This document shows positions 1 through 6,461 of a stretch of DNA of 7,152 nt, piece after piece. The stretch spans positions 1-7,152 of the forward strand of contig CALBHM010000431.1 in the NCBI GenBank assembly GCA_937892835.1, given 5' to 3'. Made by a program: the position numbers and the translations under genes. This stretch comes from an uncultured Ruminococcus sp. (GTDB lineage Bacteria; Bacillota; Clostridia; Oscillospirales; Acutalibacteraceae). Numbering within the stretch: the first letter of the stretch is position 1; each line of letters starts with the position of its first letter. Below the pieces are notes generated by a model. It had not been told where the DNA came from. It searched no databases and saw nothing but the letters and a program-made list of their open reading frames with translations.

Positions 1-389
1 GAAGAGTAGGTAACCGTCGTATTATTACACGAAATAGTAGGTTCACTGTCAAGAGTTACGCCTGGGGTAAACGAAATCTGTGTAGCATACGGAGTCTCAC
101 CTGCATAAGCAATCGTGGCGAACTTACCTGAAAGATACGGTACGCCCGATTTGGTCGCCTTAACTATCACCGAATTATTTCCCGAAGGAGATTTTAGAGA
201 ATTGTTTGCATAAGCAACTCTGGTAACCTCATTGACGTAAATGCCTGCGGTCGGCCTGTTAAGAACGAGCTTCGGATCAGCTGGAGCTGCCGTGGCCGTA
301 ACACTTCCCGGCATAAGAGTCAGCGGAACAGATGAAAGAACCAAGGCAATCACCATAAGTATGCTGATAACCTTTCTTTTCAGTTTCAT
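1..389 (-). CDS. Secreted protein of unknown function, N-terminal part (C-terminus outside window)
   Basis: An open frame of 129 full codons starts at the ATG complementary to 387-389 and runs off the left edge without a stop. The first residues (MKLKRKVISILMVIALVLSS) are a positively charged stretch and a hydrophobic core. A probable signal peptidase I site follows at the ATAA/PADP junction near residues 34-35, so the product is exported. The mature part that can be seen, about 95 residues, is rich in Thr, Ser, Val and Asn and has alternating hydrophobic residues, as in a beta-sandwich or Ig-like surface domain. I recognise no catalytic motif. The start is supported by a ribosome binding site 8 nt upstream. 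It forms its own transcription unit, because a terminator lies between it and the upstream minus-strand gene and a promoter fits at 475-503. It could be another scaffold-borne or cell-surface protein like the dockerin protein nearby, but the deciding C-terminus is missing. Confidence 0.85.
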   Translation of the reverse strand, partial: MKLKRKVISILMVIALVLSSVPLTLMPGSVTATAAPADPKLVLNRPTAGIYVNEVTRVAYANNSLKSPSGNNSVIVKATKSGVPYLSGKFATIAYAGETPYATQISFTPGVTLDSEPTISCNNTTVTYS

Positions 390-396
390 CACAAAC

Positions 397-404
397 ACCA
401 CCTT
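397..404 (-). promoter_or_regulatory. Ribosome binding site of the secreted-protein gene
   Basis: The minus strand reads AAGGTGGT 7 nt before the ATG (core AAGGTGG, 8 nt before it), a good match to the anti-Shine-Dalgarno sequence. It fixes this start over the downstream internal Met at residue 12. The site lies in the loop of a possible 6-bp hairpin (419-424 pairing with 392-397). Confidence 0.75.
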
Positions 405-474
405 ATTTATATTTAGAATGTTTGACATAATATATCCGATGTCTAATCTATACCTCTCGAATATACCTAAATTT

Positions 475-503
475 ATTTTAACACACGATATACTTCCAGT
501 CAA
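475..503 (-). promoter_or_regulatory. Sigma-A-type promoter for the secreted-protein gene
   Basis: On the minus strand, TTGACT (498-503) and TAAAAT (475-480) are separated by exactly 17 bases, each matching five of six consensus positions. The predicted transcript starts near 468, giving a leader of about 80 nt. The surrounding stretch 405-589 is extremely AT-rich and holds no gene, so weaker chance matches to -10 boxes are abundant. This pair is preferred for its spacing and its -35 box. Confidence 0.6.
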
Positions 504-577
504 TAAAATAAAATATATTTTATCTTTTTTAAGCAAGAATTTATATATTTTTTTGTTAACTTTCTTGTGCATTATGT

Positions 578-625
578 TATATAAAACAAAAAATGTCTGA
601 TTGTTTCATTAAAATCAGACATTTT
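578..625 (-). terminator. Rho-independent terminator of the GH95-like gene
   Basis: A perfect 13-bp inverted repeat (590-602 pairing with 613-625) encloses a 10-base loop. Read on the minus strand it begins 7 bases after the TAA stop at 632-634. It is followed by a U-rich tract (TTTTTTGTTTTAT, including the last bases of the stem). This ends the minus-strand unit and insulates the promoter at 475-503. On the plus strand the tract after the hairpin is not U-rich, so it is probably one-directional. Confidence 0.9.
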
Positions 626-631
626 GTTCAA

Positions 632-2695
632 TTATTGTTCTTTAATAAAAAGCGAAGTGCCTTGTGGAATGTCAAGCTCAATTATTCCGTCATCGCATAG
701 AATTTTTTCGTTTCCCATTGTGATCTTCGCACTGCTGTACGGATTGGCCAGTCTCAGCTTTCTTCCCTTTTCGCTTTCGATTTTTACAGCCTTGATTTTT
801 CCGCTGCGAATTGATGCGCTTACAAGGAAGGATCCGTCAGCTCTAAGATTTTCAAATGAGCAATCAATATCACTATCCCAGTTTGGGAAAACACGAATCA
901 CACCTTCATAGCTCTGCAAAACCATTTCGTTTAAAGTTGCCGAGGCTATGCTGCTGTTTTCAAGACATCCTCCGCCATGAAGAAACAACATATTCGGTAA
1001 TTGAAATTTTCCAAAATTTTGCTTCATTTTCTTGATTATAAGCTTCGGGTCGATTCCCAGTCTTGCCGAGCAAGGAAAATATGAACAGCCACCGTTGCCG
1101 TCATACCATCTGTCATCGGAGAAGAATGTATTTTTCGCCGTTTCAAGCAGTTCGTCATCCGAACTCATTCCAATTTGTCCGCATGGATAAATGTGCTGAA
1201 TACATAGCGTATTTGAATCATTCCAATCGGTTCCGTTTGAAGTATAGCGAAAAACCTTTTTCCCTTTCCTCATATATGTCGGGAAATCATGAAGATTATC
1301 AAGTATATCTTTCCATTGCTTTCTTCGTTCTGCGTCAGTATTAATAACCTCGGAAATATCGATGATACACTTAAAGAACATTCTCAGCAAGCCGAGAGTC
1401 AGCAAGTTGTTTTCTTCATTAATTTCCATTTTATATTCTTCGGGATCGAAGTCATCTTTATAATACGGAATTTCATGTATTGCGTCATGAACAACATTAT
1501 ATATCCCATTGCGTTTTACAAGATAACCCTCCCAAAAATCCGCAACATCAAGGAAGAAAGAATAAATCCTTTTTGCATATTCAACATCATACGTTGAATA
1601 CCAACGCATTATCATTATGTCGGTTGCATGAACGGCATTGCTGCGCTGACCGAGGAACATTTTTTCCCAGACATCATCACTTCTTTCGGTTATCATCCCT
1701 TTGGGACCAATTCCTACCGGATAAAATACGCCCTTTTGGTTGAGAAAATTTTTTGAAAACTCATTTCCTCTTTTTTGCATTGCCAGAATCGGGGTTGCAT
1801 AGCAGTCCGTCAGCTCAACATGATTTGATGTGCATGCGCCGTAGAACGAACCTTGATAATTATAGTTAAGATGATAGTCGCCTTTCCAATTCACCCGGTC
1901 TTTTGTTATAAAATTTCCGTATAGTCCCGGAGGGAATTCATTGTTTAAGGCGCAAACAGCGAGCAAATATTGCGAAGCATACCAATTCATTTCAAGAAAA
2001 GTGTCGCTCGTTTTGAAGCTTGATTTTTTATAAAAATTCTCCCACCATTTCAGATTATCATTATGTTCTTCTTCAAACTTATCCTCTGAAAGTTCTTCTA
2101 AAATCAACGGCGTGCTGTCATGATTTGAGTTAAGTGCAATATTACAAATACATTTGTTTTTAAAAATTTTTTGACTGACTGCCACCGTTAAGCTTGTCTC
2201 AAAAACAAGGTTGTCTCCTTTGAATTCTCTTCTGAAAAGTTTTGTGCCGTCGGCTTCTTTTTCTTCAAGTGTTCCGTACTTTATATCGGCAGGCGCAAAG
2301 CAAGCCGGAATTGCTTTCAAGCCATTAGAATATGTAGTTTCAATCCATATGCTGTTGCTTTTATGGCTGACAAAAATCAAAGTTTCAATGATTTCATTTC
2401 CGTCGGAAAAGCGGCAAAAGATTTCACCCTCATCCATGCGCTGCTCAACATGATAATTATTATAAAGCTTCTTCGGAACATCAATTTTCAGTATTCCGAC
2501 AGGCTTTATTCCGCCGTCATCTCCGCCCATTTCGCCGGCGAGCCAAAAATCGGATTTGCTGACATAACAAGACAAGCCGGTATCATGCTCGCCGAGAATT
2601 ACGCCAACATCTCCGTTGCCGCATATTGCTCCATCCGGAGTGGAATGCATTCCTGTTCTGACAGGTCTTTCGTTTATTGTAACAGTATGCTTCAA
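632..2695 (-). CDS. GH95-like six-hairpin glycosidase, cytoplasmic, substrate unknown
   Basis: The 687-residue product has no signal peptide or membrane segment and should be cytoplasmic. The N-terminal ~200 residues start with a GNGDVGV motif (26-32) and YVSKSDFW (44-51), as in the beta-domain that precedes (alpha/alpha)6 barrels of the GH95/DUF5703-type group. From about residue 230 the barrel begins. NYNYQ (277-281) matches the Asn-x-Asn-x-Gln motif that holds the two catalytic Asn residues of GH95 1,2-alpha-L-fucosidase. IQHIYPCGQIG (499-509) matches the SHLYGLYPGxQI region, and NEMVLQSYEGVIRVFP (589-604) matches the AEMLLQSHEG..LLP segment. A C-terminal beta-domain follows. The position aligned with the GH95 general base (Asp of DGN) is Glu579 in LEN. 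The acid might be Glu408 in AIHEIP (inference). GH95 acts on alpha-L-fucosides and L-galactosides, but this divergent member may have another substrate. The start is TTG at 2693-2695, chosen for its strong ribosome binding site; the next Met (residue 16) would delete part of the conserved N-terminus. It lies 62 bases after the dockerin gene, with a hairpin between. Confidence 0.8.
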   Translation of the reverse strand: MKHTVTINERPVRTGMHSTPDGAICGNGDVGVILGEHDTGLSCYVSKSDFWLAGEMGGDDGGIKPVGILKIDVPKKLYNNYHVEQRMDEGEIFCRFSDGNEIIETLIFVSHKSNSIWIETTYSNGLKAIPACFAPADIKYGTLEEKEADGTKLFRREFKGDNLVFETSLTVAVSQKIFKNKCICNIALNSNHDSTPLILEELSEDKFEEEHNDNLKWWENFYKKSSFKTSDTFLEMNWYASQYLLAVCALNNEFPPGLYGNFITKDRVNWKGDYHLNYNYQGSFYGACTSNHVELTDCYATPILAMQKRGNEFSKNFLNQKGVFYPVGIGPKGMITERSDDVWEKMFLGQRSNAVHATDIMIMRWYSTYDVEYAKRIYSFFLDVADFWEGYLVKRNGIYNVVHDAIHEIPYYKDDFDPEEYKMEINEENNLLTLGLLRMFFKCIIDISEVINTDAERRKQWKDILDNLHDFPTYMRKGKKVFRYTSNGTDWNDSNTLCIQHIYPCGQIGMSSDDELLETAKNTFFSDDRWYDGNGGCSYFPCSARLGIDPKLIIKKMKQNFGKFQLPNMLFLHGGGCLENSSIASATLNEMVLQSYEGVIRVFPNWDSDIDCSFENLRADGSFLVSASIRSGKIKAVKIESEKGRKLRLANPYSSAKITMGNEKILCDDGIIELDIPQGTSLFIKEQ

Positions 2696-2700
2696 ACTAT

Positions 2701-2707
2701 CCCCTCC
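2701..2707 (-). promoter_or_regulatory. Ribosome binding site selecting the TTG start of the GH95-like gene
   Basis: The minus strand reads GGAGGGG, with GGAGG 7 nt before TTG (2693-2695). No ATG or GTG lies in frame at a suitable distance, so this site decides the TTG start. It directly follows the U-run of the hairpin at 2710-2739. Confidence 0.8.
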
Positions 2708-2709
2708 GT

Positions 2710-2739
2710 AAAAAATGAAGCTGCCGTTTTACCGGCAGC
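2710..2739 (-). terminator. Intercistronic hairpin with U-run (terminator or attenuator)
   Basis: A perfect GC-rich 7-bp stem (2720-2726 pairing with 2733-2739) with a 6-base loop starts 18 bases after the dockerin stop codon. On the minus strand it is followed by TTCA and then six T residues (2710-2715). The stem is strong, but the U-run is offset from it by four bases, so termination may be partial. It lies between two genes only 62 bases apart, just before the next ribosome binding site. Confidence 0.7.
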
Positions 2740-2757
2740 CTCTGTATTTTTAAAATT

Positions 2758-5700
2758 TTATTTTGCAGCATTGGCAAGATCAATGAATGATGTAAACTTA
2801 CCGATGCACTCTGAAGGAGCCTGATTAATCGTCTCTCTGTGTACACCTGCGTTTTCAACCGACTTAACATCGGAATTACCGATATTGCCGTCAAAGTTGA
2901 GGTCGCCTGCATACTTTGTATAGTCGGCAATCAAATCAGGATCAAGCATAAGCGATGCATAAGCCTTAAGAATAACTGCATCCTGTCCGTCAATCTTTCC
3001 GTCACCGTTAACATCGCCGAACATAACAAGCGTAAACTCGTTCTTTACAATGTATTCGCCGTACGGATCTTCAACAATCTGAAGCTTTGAGCCTGTGCCC
3101 GGGCCATGCTTGGTTGCCTTTAGACAGATATCACCGTCTCCCGAATATCCGTATTCACTTGAGAAATAATCGCTGAAGAATTCTTCGCCGCCGTAGGTTT
3201 CCTTTGCAGTGTCGGTCCAGAATGTATCATCAAATCCGATTGCATAACCGTAACGGTAGTCGATATTCTGGTTAAACGCTGTTGCACCGCCGTTATAGAA
3301 TTCAATCGTCGCAACATTCTCGAGCTTTTCGATTGCATCGTAAAGTCTCTTGTAGTAATTGTCAACAAGCTTCTGGCTATCCGAATCATAGTCACGGTCA
3401 AGCTTTCTGCCTTCATTGTAAGCCTTAACAACCGCCTGAACCGAAGCATCGGTATAAGTGCTCGGCGGGAAGAGGTTTGCAACGCGGTCGATCTGCGCAT
3501 CGAGCTGCGAATAATCGGCAAGACCGATATAATCCTTCAATGAATGATATGCTTTTGAAAGCTGACGTCTTGCAGTGTTGATCTTAGACTGTCTGTAGTC
3601 CATAGCTGTTCCGGCAGCTACCTTTGCGGAATACTCCGCCATAACCTTATTTGCAAACTGGTAAGCGTTCCAGAAAGCATTCCATGTTCTGTCGGTGTAC
3701 TTCTTGGTTCCGTCAGCATTAAGGTTATCGTTATAATTAACTGTTCCGATCTTGTTAAGTACCTTTTCAAGCTGATATGTTGACTTGTATGTCTGATTTC
3801 CGATGAGAAGATCCTTGTACTTCATAAGTGCGTAGCAACTGAAAGTAACATCTGCACTTGTCGGGAACACTTCCTTACCAATCTTCGCCTGCTCATACTG
3901 GTTGAGGATGTTTCCGGCTTCTCTGAGTCTCTCTCTGAATGCGAGATATGCCCAAGGAGCGAAGTCGACCATGTGGAAGTATTCGTAATTATCATCGTAA
4001 TAATGAAGTCCTTCGTTTCCGGCAAGGGCAAGCTCGTCATATACCTTTTTGAGTTCGCTGACGCTGTATGTCTGTCCTGCCTGGTGATTATTGTTGTAAT
4101 CAACCGTCACATAGTCATAGCTCTTGAGGTCAAGTACACCGAGGAGCTCAGCAACAATATCAAGAGACGTATCACAGAGTGAACCTGCGCCTGTGATATT
4201 GCCAAGGCTTGCAAGAAGCTGCTTAACAGTGTTTTTAAGTCCGGTTCCGTTATTAACTCCATCAGAGTTTACAACCGTAATAATCTGGTCAAGCTTAGTA
4301 TAACTGTAAGGAATGATAAGTCCGAGCTGTGTCGCATTATCTGTTGTGCCCGCCGTCTCATAGTGAGGAAGCTGGAACAAACCGTTGAGAACTCTTGCAA
4401 GAAGGTTAGTAACGATCTGTGTAAGCGGCTTATCAAGTGTTGCCGTGAGCTTAGATGTTGAAGCACGACGGCCGATAAGCGAAAGAACTGTGTTGATGTC
4501 GAAATCAAGGATAGCGTTTAAAAGCTTATCCATAACGATTTCTCTGAGACCGTCCTTGTTATTCTCTACGCCGTAAAGAATGTTTGTGAGAGGAATAACC
4601 TGATTAACGGAATAGTAAACCTTTGCCCAAACATCGGTTCCGTTGGCTGCCGAGCCGAGATTGAAAAGCTTTGAATACTTAGTAAGGAAGAAATCAAATG
4701 CCGCATTAAGCTCTGCCGAGAAAGTAATCTTTGTCGGATCAGAGTTAACTGTCTGCATGCCGAACTCGCCGACAAGATAATAGTCAACCAATGCTGCAAC
4801 AAGGTCAAGGCACCAGTCTCCGTCAGGATTGTATTGAGAACCGATGTAGTTGCCGTCGGCATCCTTCTTAGCCATAAGATCCTCAAACTCTGCGTTCGGA
4901 TAGAGATCCTTCAATACGTCAATAAGAGTATAAGTTGCAAGCTCTCTGATAGAATTGCAGTTATCCGAGAACTCAACATCATCAACAAGAGCCTCAAGGA
5001 GGAACTTAACAAGGAATGCAAACGTCTGCTCGTCATTCATTGTTTCAAGAGCCTTCGACTGCTCGTCTGTGATTTCCGGAGCGTCCTTCCAGAAGGAGCC
5101 TATGATTGGGAGCAATGTCTTAACATAACCCGAAAGCTGTGAAACAAAGCCGGGCTCAAGTGTAAGATACTTTCCGCCGTTTCCGTCATCCTTGAAGTAG
5201 ATATACTTTGTAATACCTTCCTTAAGGATGTACTGAAGAGTAACGTTTACTTTATCTATCGGCTTCGGGGCTGTCGGATTTTCAACGCCCTTCGACTCAA
5301 GGAATTTGGCGATCAATTCATCCTGAGATGCATCCTCCGGAAGACCCATTGTCTCGTTGGTAACGAAAAGAGTGATTGCGATATTGATATAAGATGTATC
5401 CGCAGTGGTGTCGTTCGGATCAATCTTAAGAGCATCAAGGATAAGGTTACCTGCGTACTTAACAACGATATCGTCAATAAGTGCGCTGAAAAGAGCCTCA
5501 ATGAAATCGTATGTCTTAACCTTTGTAAAGTCAATCGAAGAACCGATCGAGGTCTTGAGTGACGGGAGAAGATCAACGAACTTAACGTAATTTTTCAAAG
5601 TTCCATCGGCATTTTTCTCAAGTCCGAGGAAGTCGGCAACGGCATTTGAACCGTCCGCCTTTGCCATCATGTCGCAAACAAATTTAACAAGACGGTTATT

Positions 5701-6342
5701 GAAGAAATCATTAACTATGTAGTCAAGGTTGTCATAAGCTCCGCCTACTTCAAATCCCGCACCGGTAGAATCAATCAAAGCCTTGTAAGCCATCTCGTTG
5801 ATATAGCCGTGAAGGTCATTGAGCATCGGGATCTTTTTCTTGGGATTCCAAACAGCATTGATAATGCCGAGACTGAAAGAGTTGTCTACCCATTTATAGA
5901 GCGGATCAGCATTCTCCTGAAGCCACTGAAGAAGATATCCGAGTACCTGTAAGTCGGACATATTATCGGAACGACGTCTGATGTCGGAGTTTTTCGGAAT
6001 TCCGAAGCTCAAATCATCAATGTTTCCGAAGCTGAACATTTTGTAAAGCGTATGTCCTGTAATGTCCTTGATCGAATCGAAAAGGGAATCAAGAGAATAG
6101 ATGTGAACATGAAGACTCAGCTGTGATATATCAAAGTTTACATCCAGTCCCGCAAGAACCTCATCATCGAGATAGTCAAGCACAGCGGAAGCCGCCTGCT
6201 CTTTTGTAAAAACAGGTTTCTTTACACTGCTGTAGCTGCAGGTAGTGTATGGGGTTTTGTATGCGCTTACGCCGACCGTGAAGCATGAAAGCATCATGAT
6301 CAAGGCAATGAGAACGCACAACAGTCGTTTGGATTGTTTCAC
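2758..6342 (-). CDS. Large secreted dockerin-bearing protein with FIVAR-like modules and unknown N-terminal region
   Basis: This 1194-residue product starts with a signal peptide (MKQSKRLLCV.. to VSA, cleavage after Ala27), so it is exported. Residues 28 to about 870 are mostly amphipathic helices rich in Leu, Asp, Asn and Lys, with no glycosidase, lyase or carbohydrate-binding motif I recognise. Residues 883-935 and 943-1007 look like two FIVAR-type three-helix modules (patterns such as TWNAFWNAYQFANKVM and YTDASVQAVVKAYNEGRKL). Residues 1008-1108 form a small Tyr- and Gly-rich, probably beta, domain. Residues 1109-1158 contain two dockerin calcium loops: DVNGDGKIDGQD (1110-1121) and DLNFDGNIGNSD (1147-1158), each with Asp/Asn at positions 1, 3, 5 and 12. 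A 36-residue tail follows. Dockerins bind cohesins on scaffoldins, so the protein is probably part of a cellulosome- or amylosome-like complex or the cell surface. The start codon is GTG (6340-6342), supported by its ribosome binding site and the signal peptide. The role of the N-terminal 840 residues is unknown. Confidence 0.93.
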   Translation of the reverse strand: MKQSKRLLCVLIALIMMLSCFTVGVSAYKTPYTTCSYSSVKKPVFTKEQAASAVLDYLDDEVLAGLDVNFDISQLSLHVHIYSLDSLFDSIKDITGHTLYKMFSFGNIDDLSFGIPKNSDIRRRSDNMSDLQVLGYLLQWLQENADPLYKWVDNSFSLGIINAVWNPKKKIPMLNDLHGYINEMAYKALIDSTGAGFEVGGAYDNLDYIVNDFFNNRLVKFVCDMMAKADGSNAVADFLGLEKNADGTLKNYVKFVDLLPSLKTSIGSSIDFTKVKTYDFIEALFSALIDDIVVKYAGNLILDALKIDPNDTTADTSYINIAITLFVTNETMGLPEDASQDELIAKFLESKGVENPTAPKPIDKVNVTLQYILKEGITKYIYFKDDGNGGKYLTLEPGFVSQLSGYVKTLLPIIGSFWKDAPEITDEQSKALETMNDEQTFAFLVKFLLEALVDDVEFSDNCNSIRELATYTLIDVLKDLYPNAEFEDLMAKKDADGNYIGSQYNPDGDWCLDLVAALVDYYLVGEFGMQTVNSDPTKITFSAELNAAFDFFLTKYSKLFNLGSAANGTDVWAKVYYSVNQVIPLTNILYGVENNKDGLREIVMDKLLNAILDFDINTVLSLIGRRASTSKLTATLDKPLTQIVTNLLARVLNGLFQLPHYETAGTTDNATQLGLIIPYSYTKLDQIITVVNSDGVNNGTGLKNTVKQLLASLGNITGAGSLCDTSLDIVAELLGVLDLKSYDYVTVDYNNNHQAGQTYSVSELKKVYDELALAGNEGLHYYDDNYEYFHMVDFAPWAYLAFRERLREAGNILNQYEQAKIGKEVFPTSADVTFSCYALMKYKDLLIGNQTYKSTYQLEKVLNKIGTVNYNDNLNADGTKKYTDRTWNAFWNAYQFANKVMAEYSAKVAAGTAMDYRQSKINTARRQLSKAYHSLKDYIGLADYSQLDAQIDRVANLFPPSTYTDASVQAVVKAYNEGRKLDRDYDSDSQKLVDNYYKRLYDAIEKLENVATIEFYNGGATAFNQNIDYRYGYAIGFDDTFWTDTAKETYGGEEFFSDYFSSEYGYSGDGDICLKATKHGPGTGSKLQIVEDPYGEYIVKNEFTLVMFGDVNGDGKIDGQDAVILKAYASLMLDPDLIADYTKYAGDLNFDGNIGNSDVKSVENAGVHRETINQAPSECIGKFTSFIDLANAAK
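2869..3018 (-). other. Dockerin module, both calcium loops (residues 1109-1158)
   Basis: Two F-hand-type loops of 12 residues lie 37 residues apart. Loop 1 has Asp1110, Asn1112, Asp1114, Asp1118 and Asp1121. Loop 2 has Asp1147, Asn1149, Asp1151 and Asp1158, with Gly at position 9. The cohesin-specificity positions 10 and 11 are Gly-Gln in loop 1 and Asn-Ser in loop 2, unlike the Ser-Thr pairs of Clostridium thermocellum type I dockerins. Helix 1 (AVILKAYASLML) is typical. Helix 2 (VKSVENAG) is short and more polar. Confidence 0.9.
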
Positions 6343-6348
6343 CTAAAA

Positions 6349-6355
6349 CACCTCC
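6349..6355 (-). promoter_or_regulatory. Ribosome binding site selecting the GTG start of the dockerin gene
   Basis: The minus strand reads GGAGGTG, 6 nt before GTG (6340-6342). The first codons after it give the positively charged start of a signal peptide, which confirms the choice. The base-pairing core CGGAG (6352-6356) is complementary to CTCCG (6377-6381) in the same leader. Confidence 0.85.
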
Positions 6356-6385
6356 GTTAAATTTCCGGCCTACGACCGGAGAAAC

Positions 6386-6395
6386 TGTAAATAGG
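6386..6395. repeat. Direct repeat copy 1 (tgtaaatagg), in the dockerin leader
   Basis: The 10-base word tgtaaatagg occurs here and again at 6456-6465, 70 bases away in the same orientation. This copy lies inside the transcribed leader and overlaps the CAGTTT arm by two bases. Confidence 0.5.
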
Positions 6396-6432
6396 GTCGC
6401 CAAAATCCACCATTCCAGTTTGGCTTATAATA

Positions 6433-6461
6433 ATATTATCAGATAATGTCCGATTTGTAAA
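6433..6461 (-). promoter_or_regulatory. Promoter of the dockerin gene (extended -10)
   Basis: On the minus strand, TTTACA (6456-6461) and TAATAT (6433-6438) are 17 bases apart. The -10 box is preceded by TGA, giving the TGn extended -10 form. The -35 box matches TTGACA at five of six positions. Transcription would start near 6426, at the 5' end of the structured leader. The stretch 6425-6440 is so AT-rich that the -10 box could be shifted by a few bases. Confidence 0.6.

Larger units (their letters stand above)
6343..6426 (-). promoter_or_regulatory. Structured 5' leader of the dockerin gene, possible two-state RNA switch
   Basis: From the predicted start near 6426 the RNA can form two alternative sets of helices. 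Set A is GCCAAA (6419-6424) with TTTGGC (6399-6404), plus TCCGG (6376-6380) with CCGGA (6364-6368); it leaves the ribosome binding site free. Set B is AAACTG (6416-6421) with CAGTTT (6382-6387), plus CTCCG (6377-6381) with CGGAG (6352-6356); it hides the ribosome binding site. The sets exclude each other because their arms share bases. I do not recognise a known riboswitch class. Each helix is only 5-6 bp, so chance remains possible. Confidence 0.4.

Noticed and set aside
241..600. Plus-strand open frame opposite the left-hand secreted gene
   Set aside because: It is the antisense of the signal-peptide region and then AT-rich non-coding DNA. It has no ribosome binding site, and a terminator and a minus-strand promoter lie inside or next to it.
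2363..2824. Plus-strand 153-residue open frame spanning the gap between the two large genes
   Set aside because: It runs antisense through the N-terminus of the GH95-like gene, the intercistronic hairpin and the dockerin tail. It has no family resemblance and no ribosome binding site.
6280..6342. Lipoprotein signal (MLSC at residues 17-20) in the dockerin protein
   Set aside because: The residues before Cys do not fit a lipobox well, and a good signal peptidase I site (VSA, residue 27) follows.
6176..6403. Minus-strand 75-residue open frame across the dockerin leader and signal peptide
   Set aside because: It overlaps the true start in another frame, has no ribosome binding site, and crosses the structured leader.
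6343..6426. Match of the leader to a known riboswitch such as cyclic-di-GMP, THF or guanidine classes
   Set aside because: The conserved cores I remember for these classes are not present; only the general alternative-pairing layout is.
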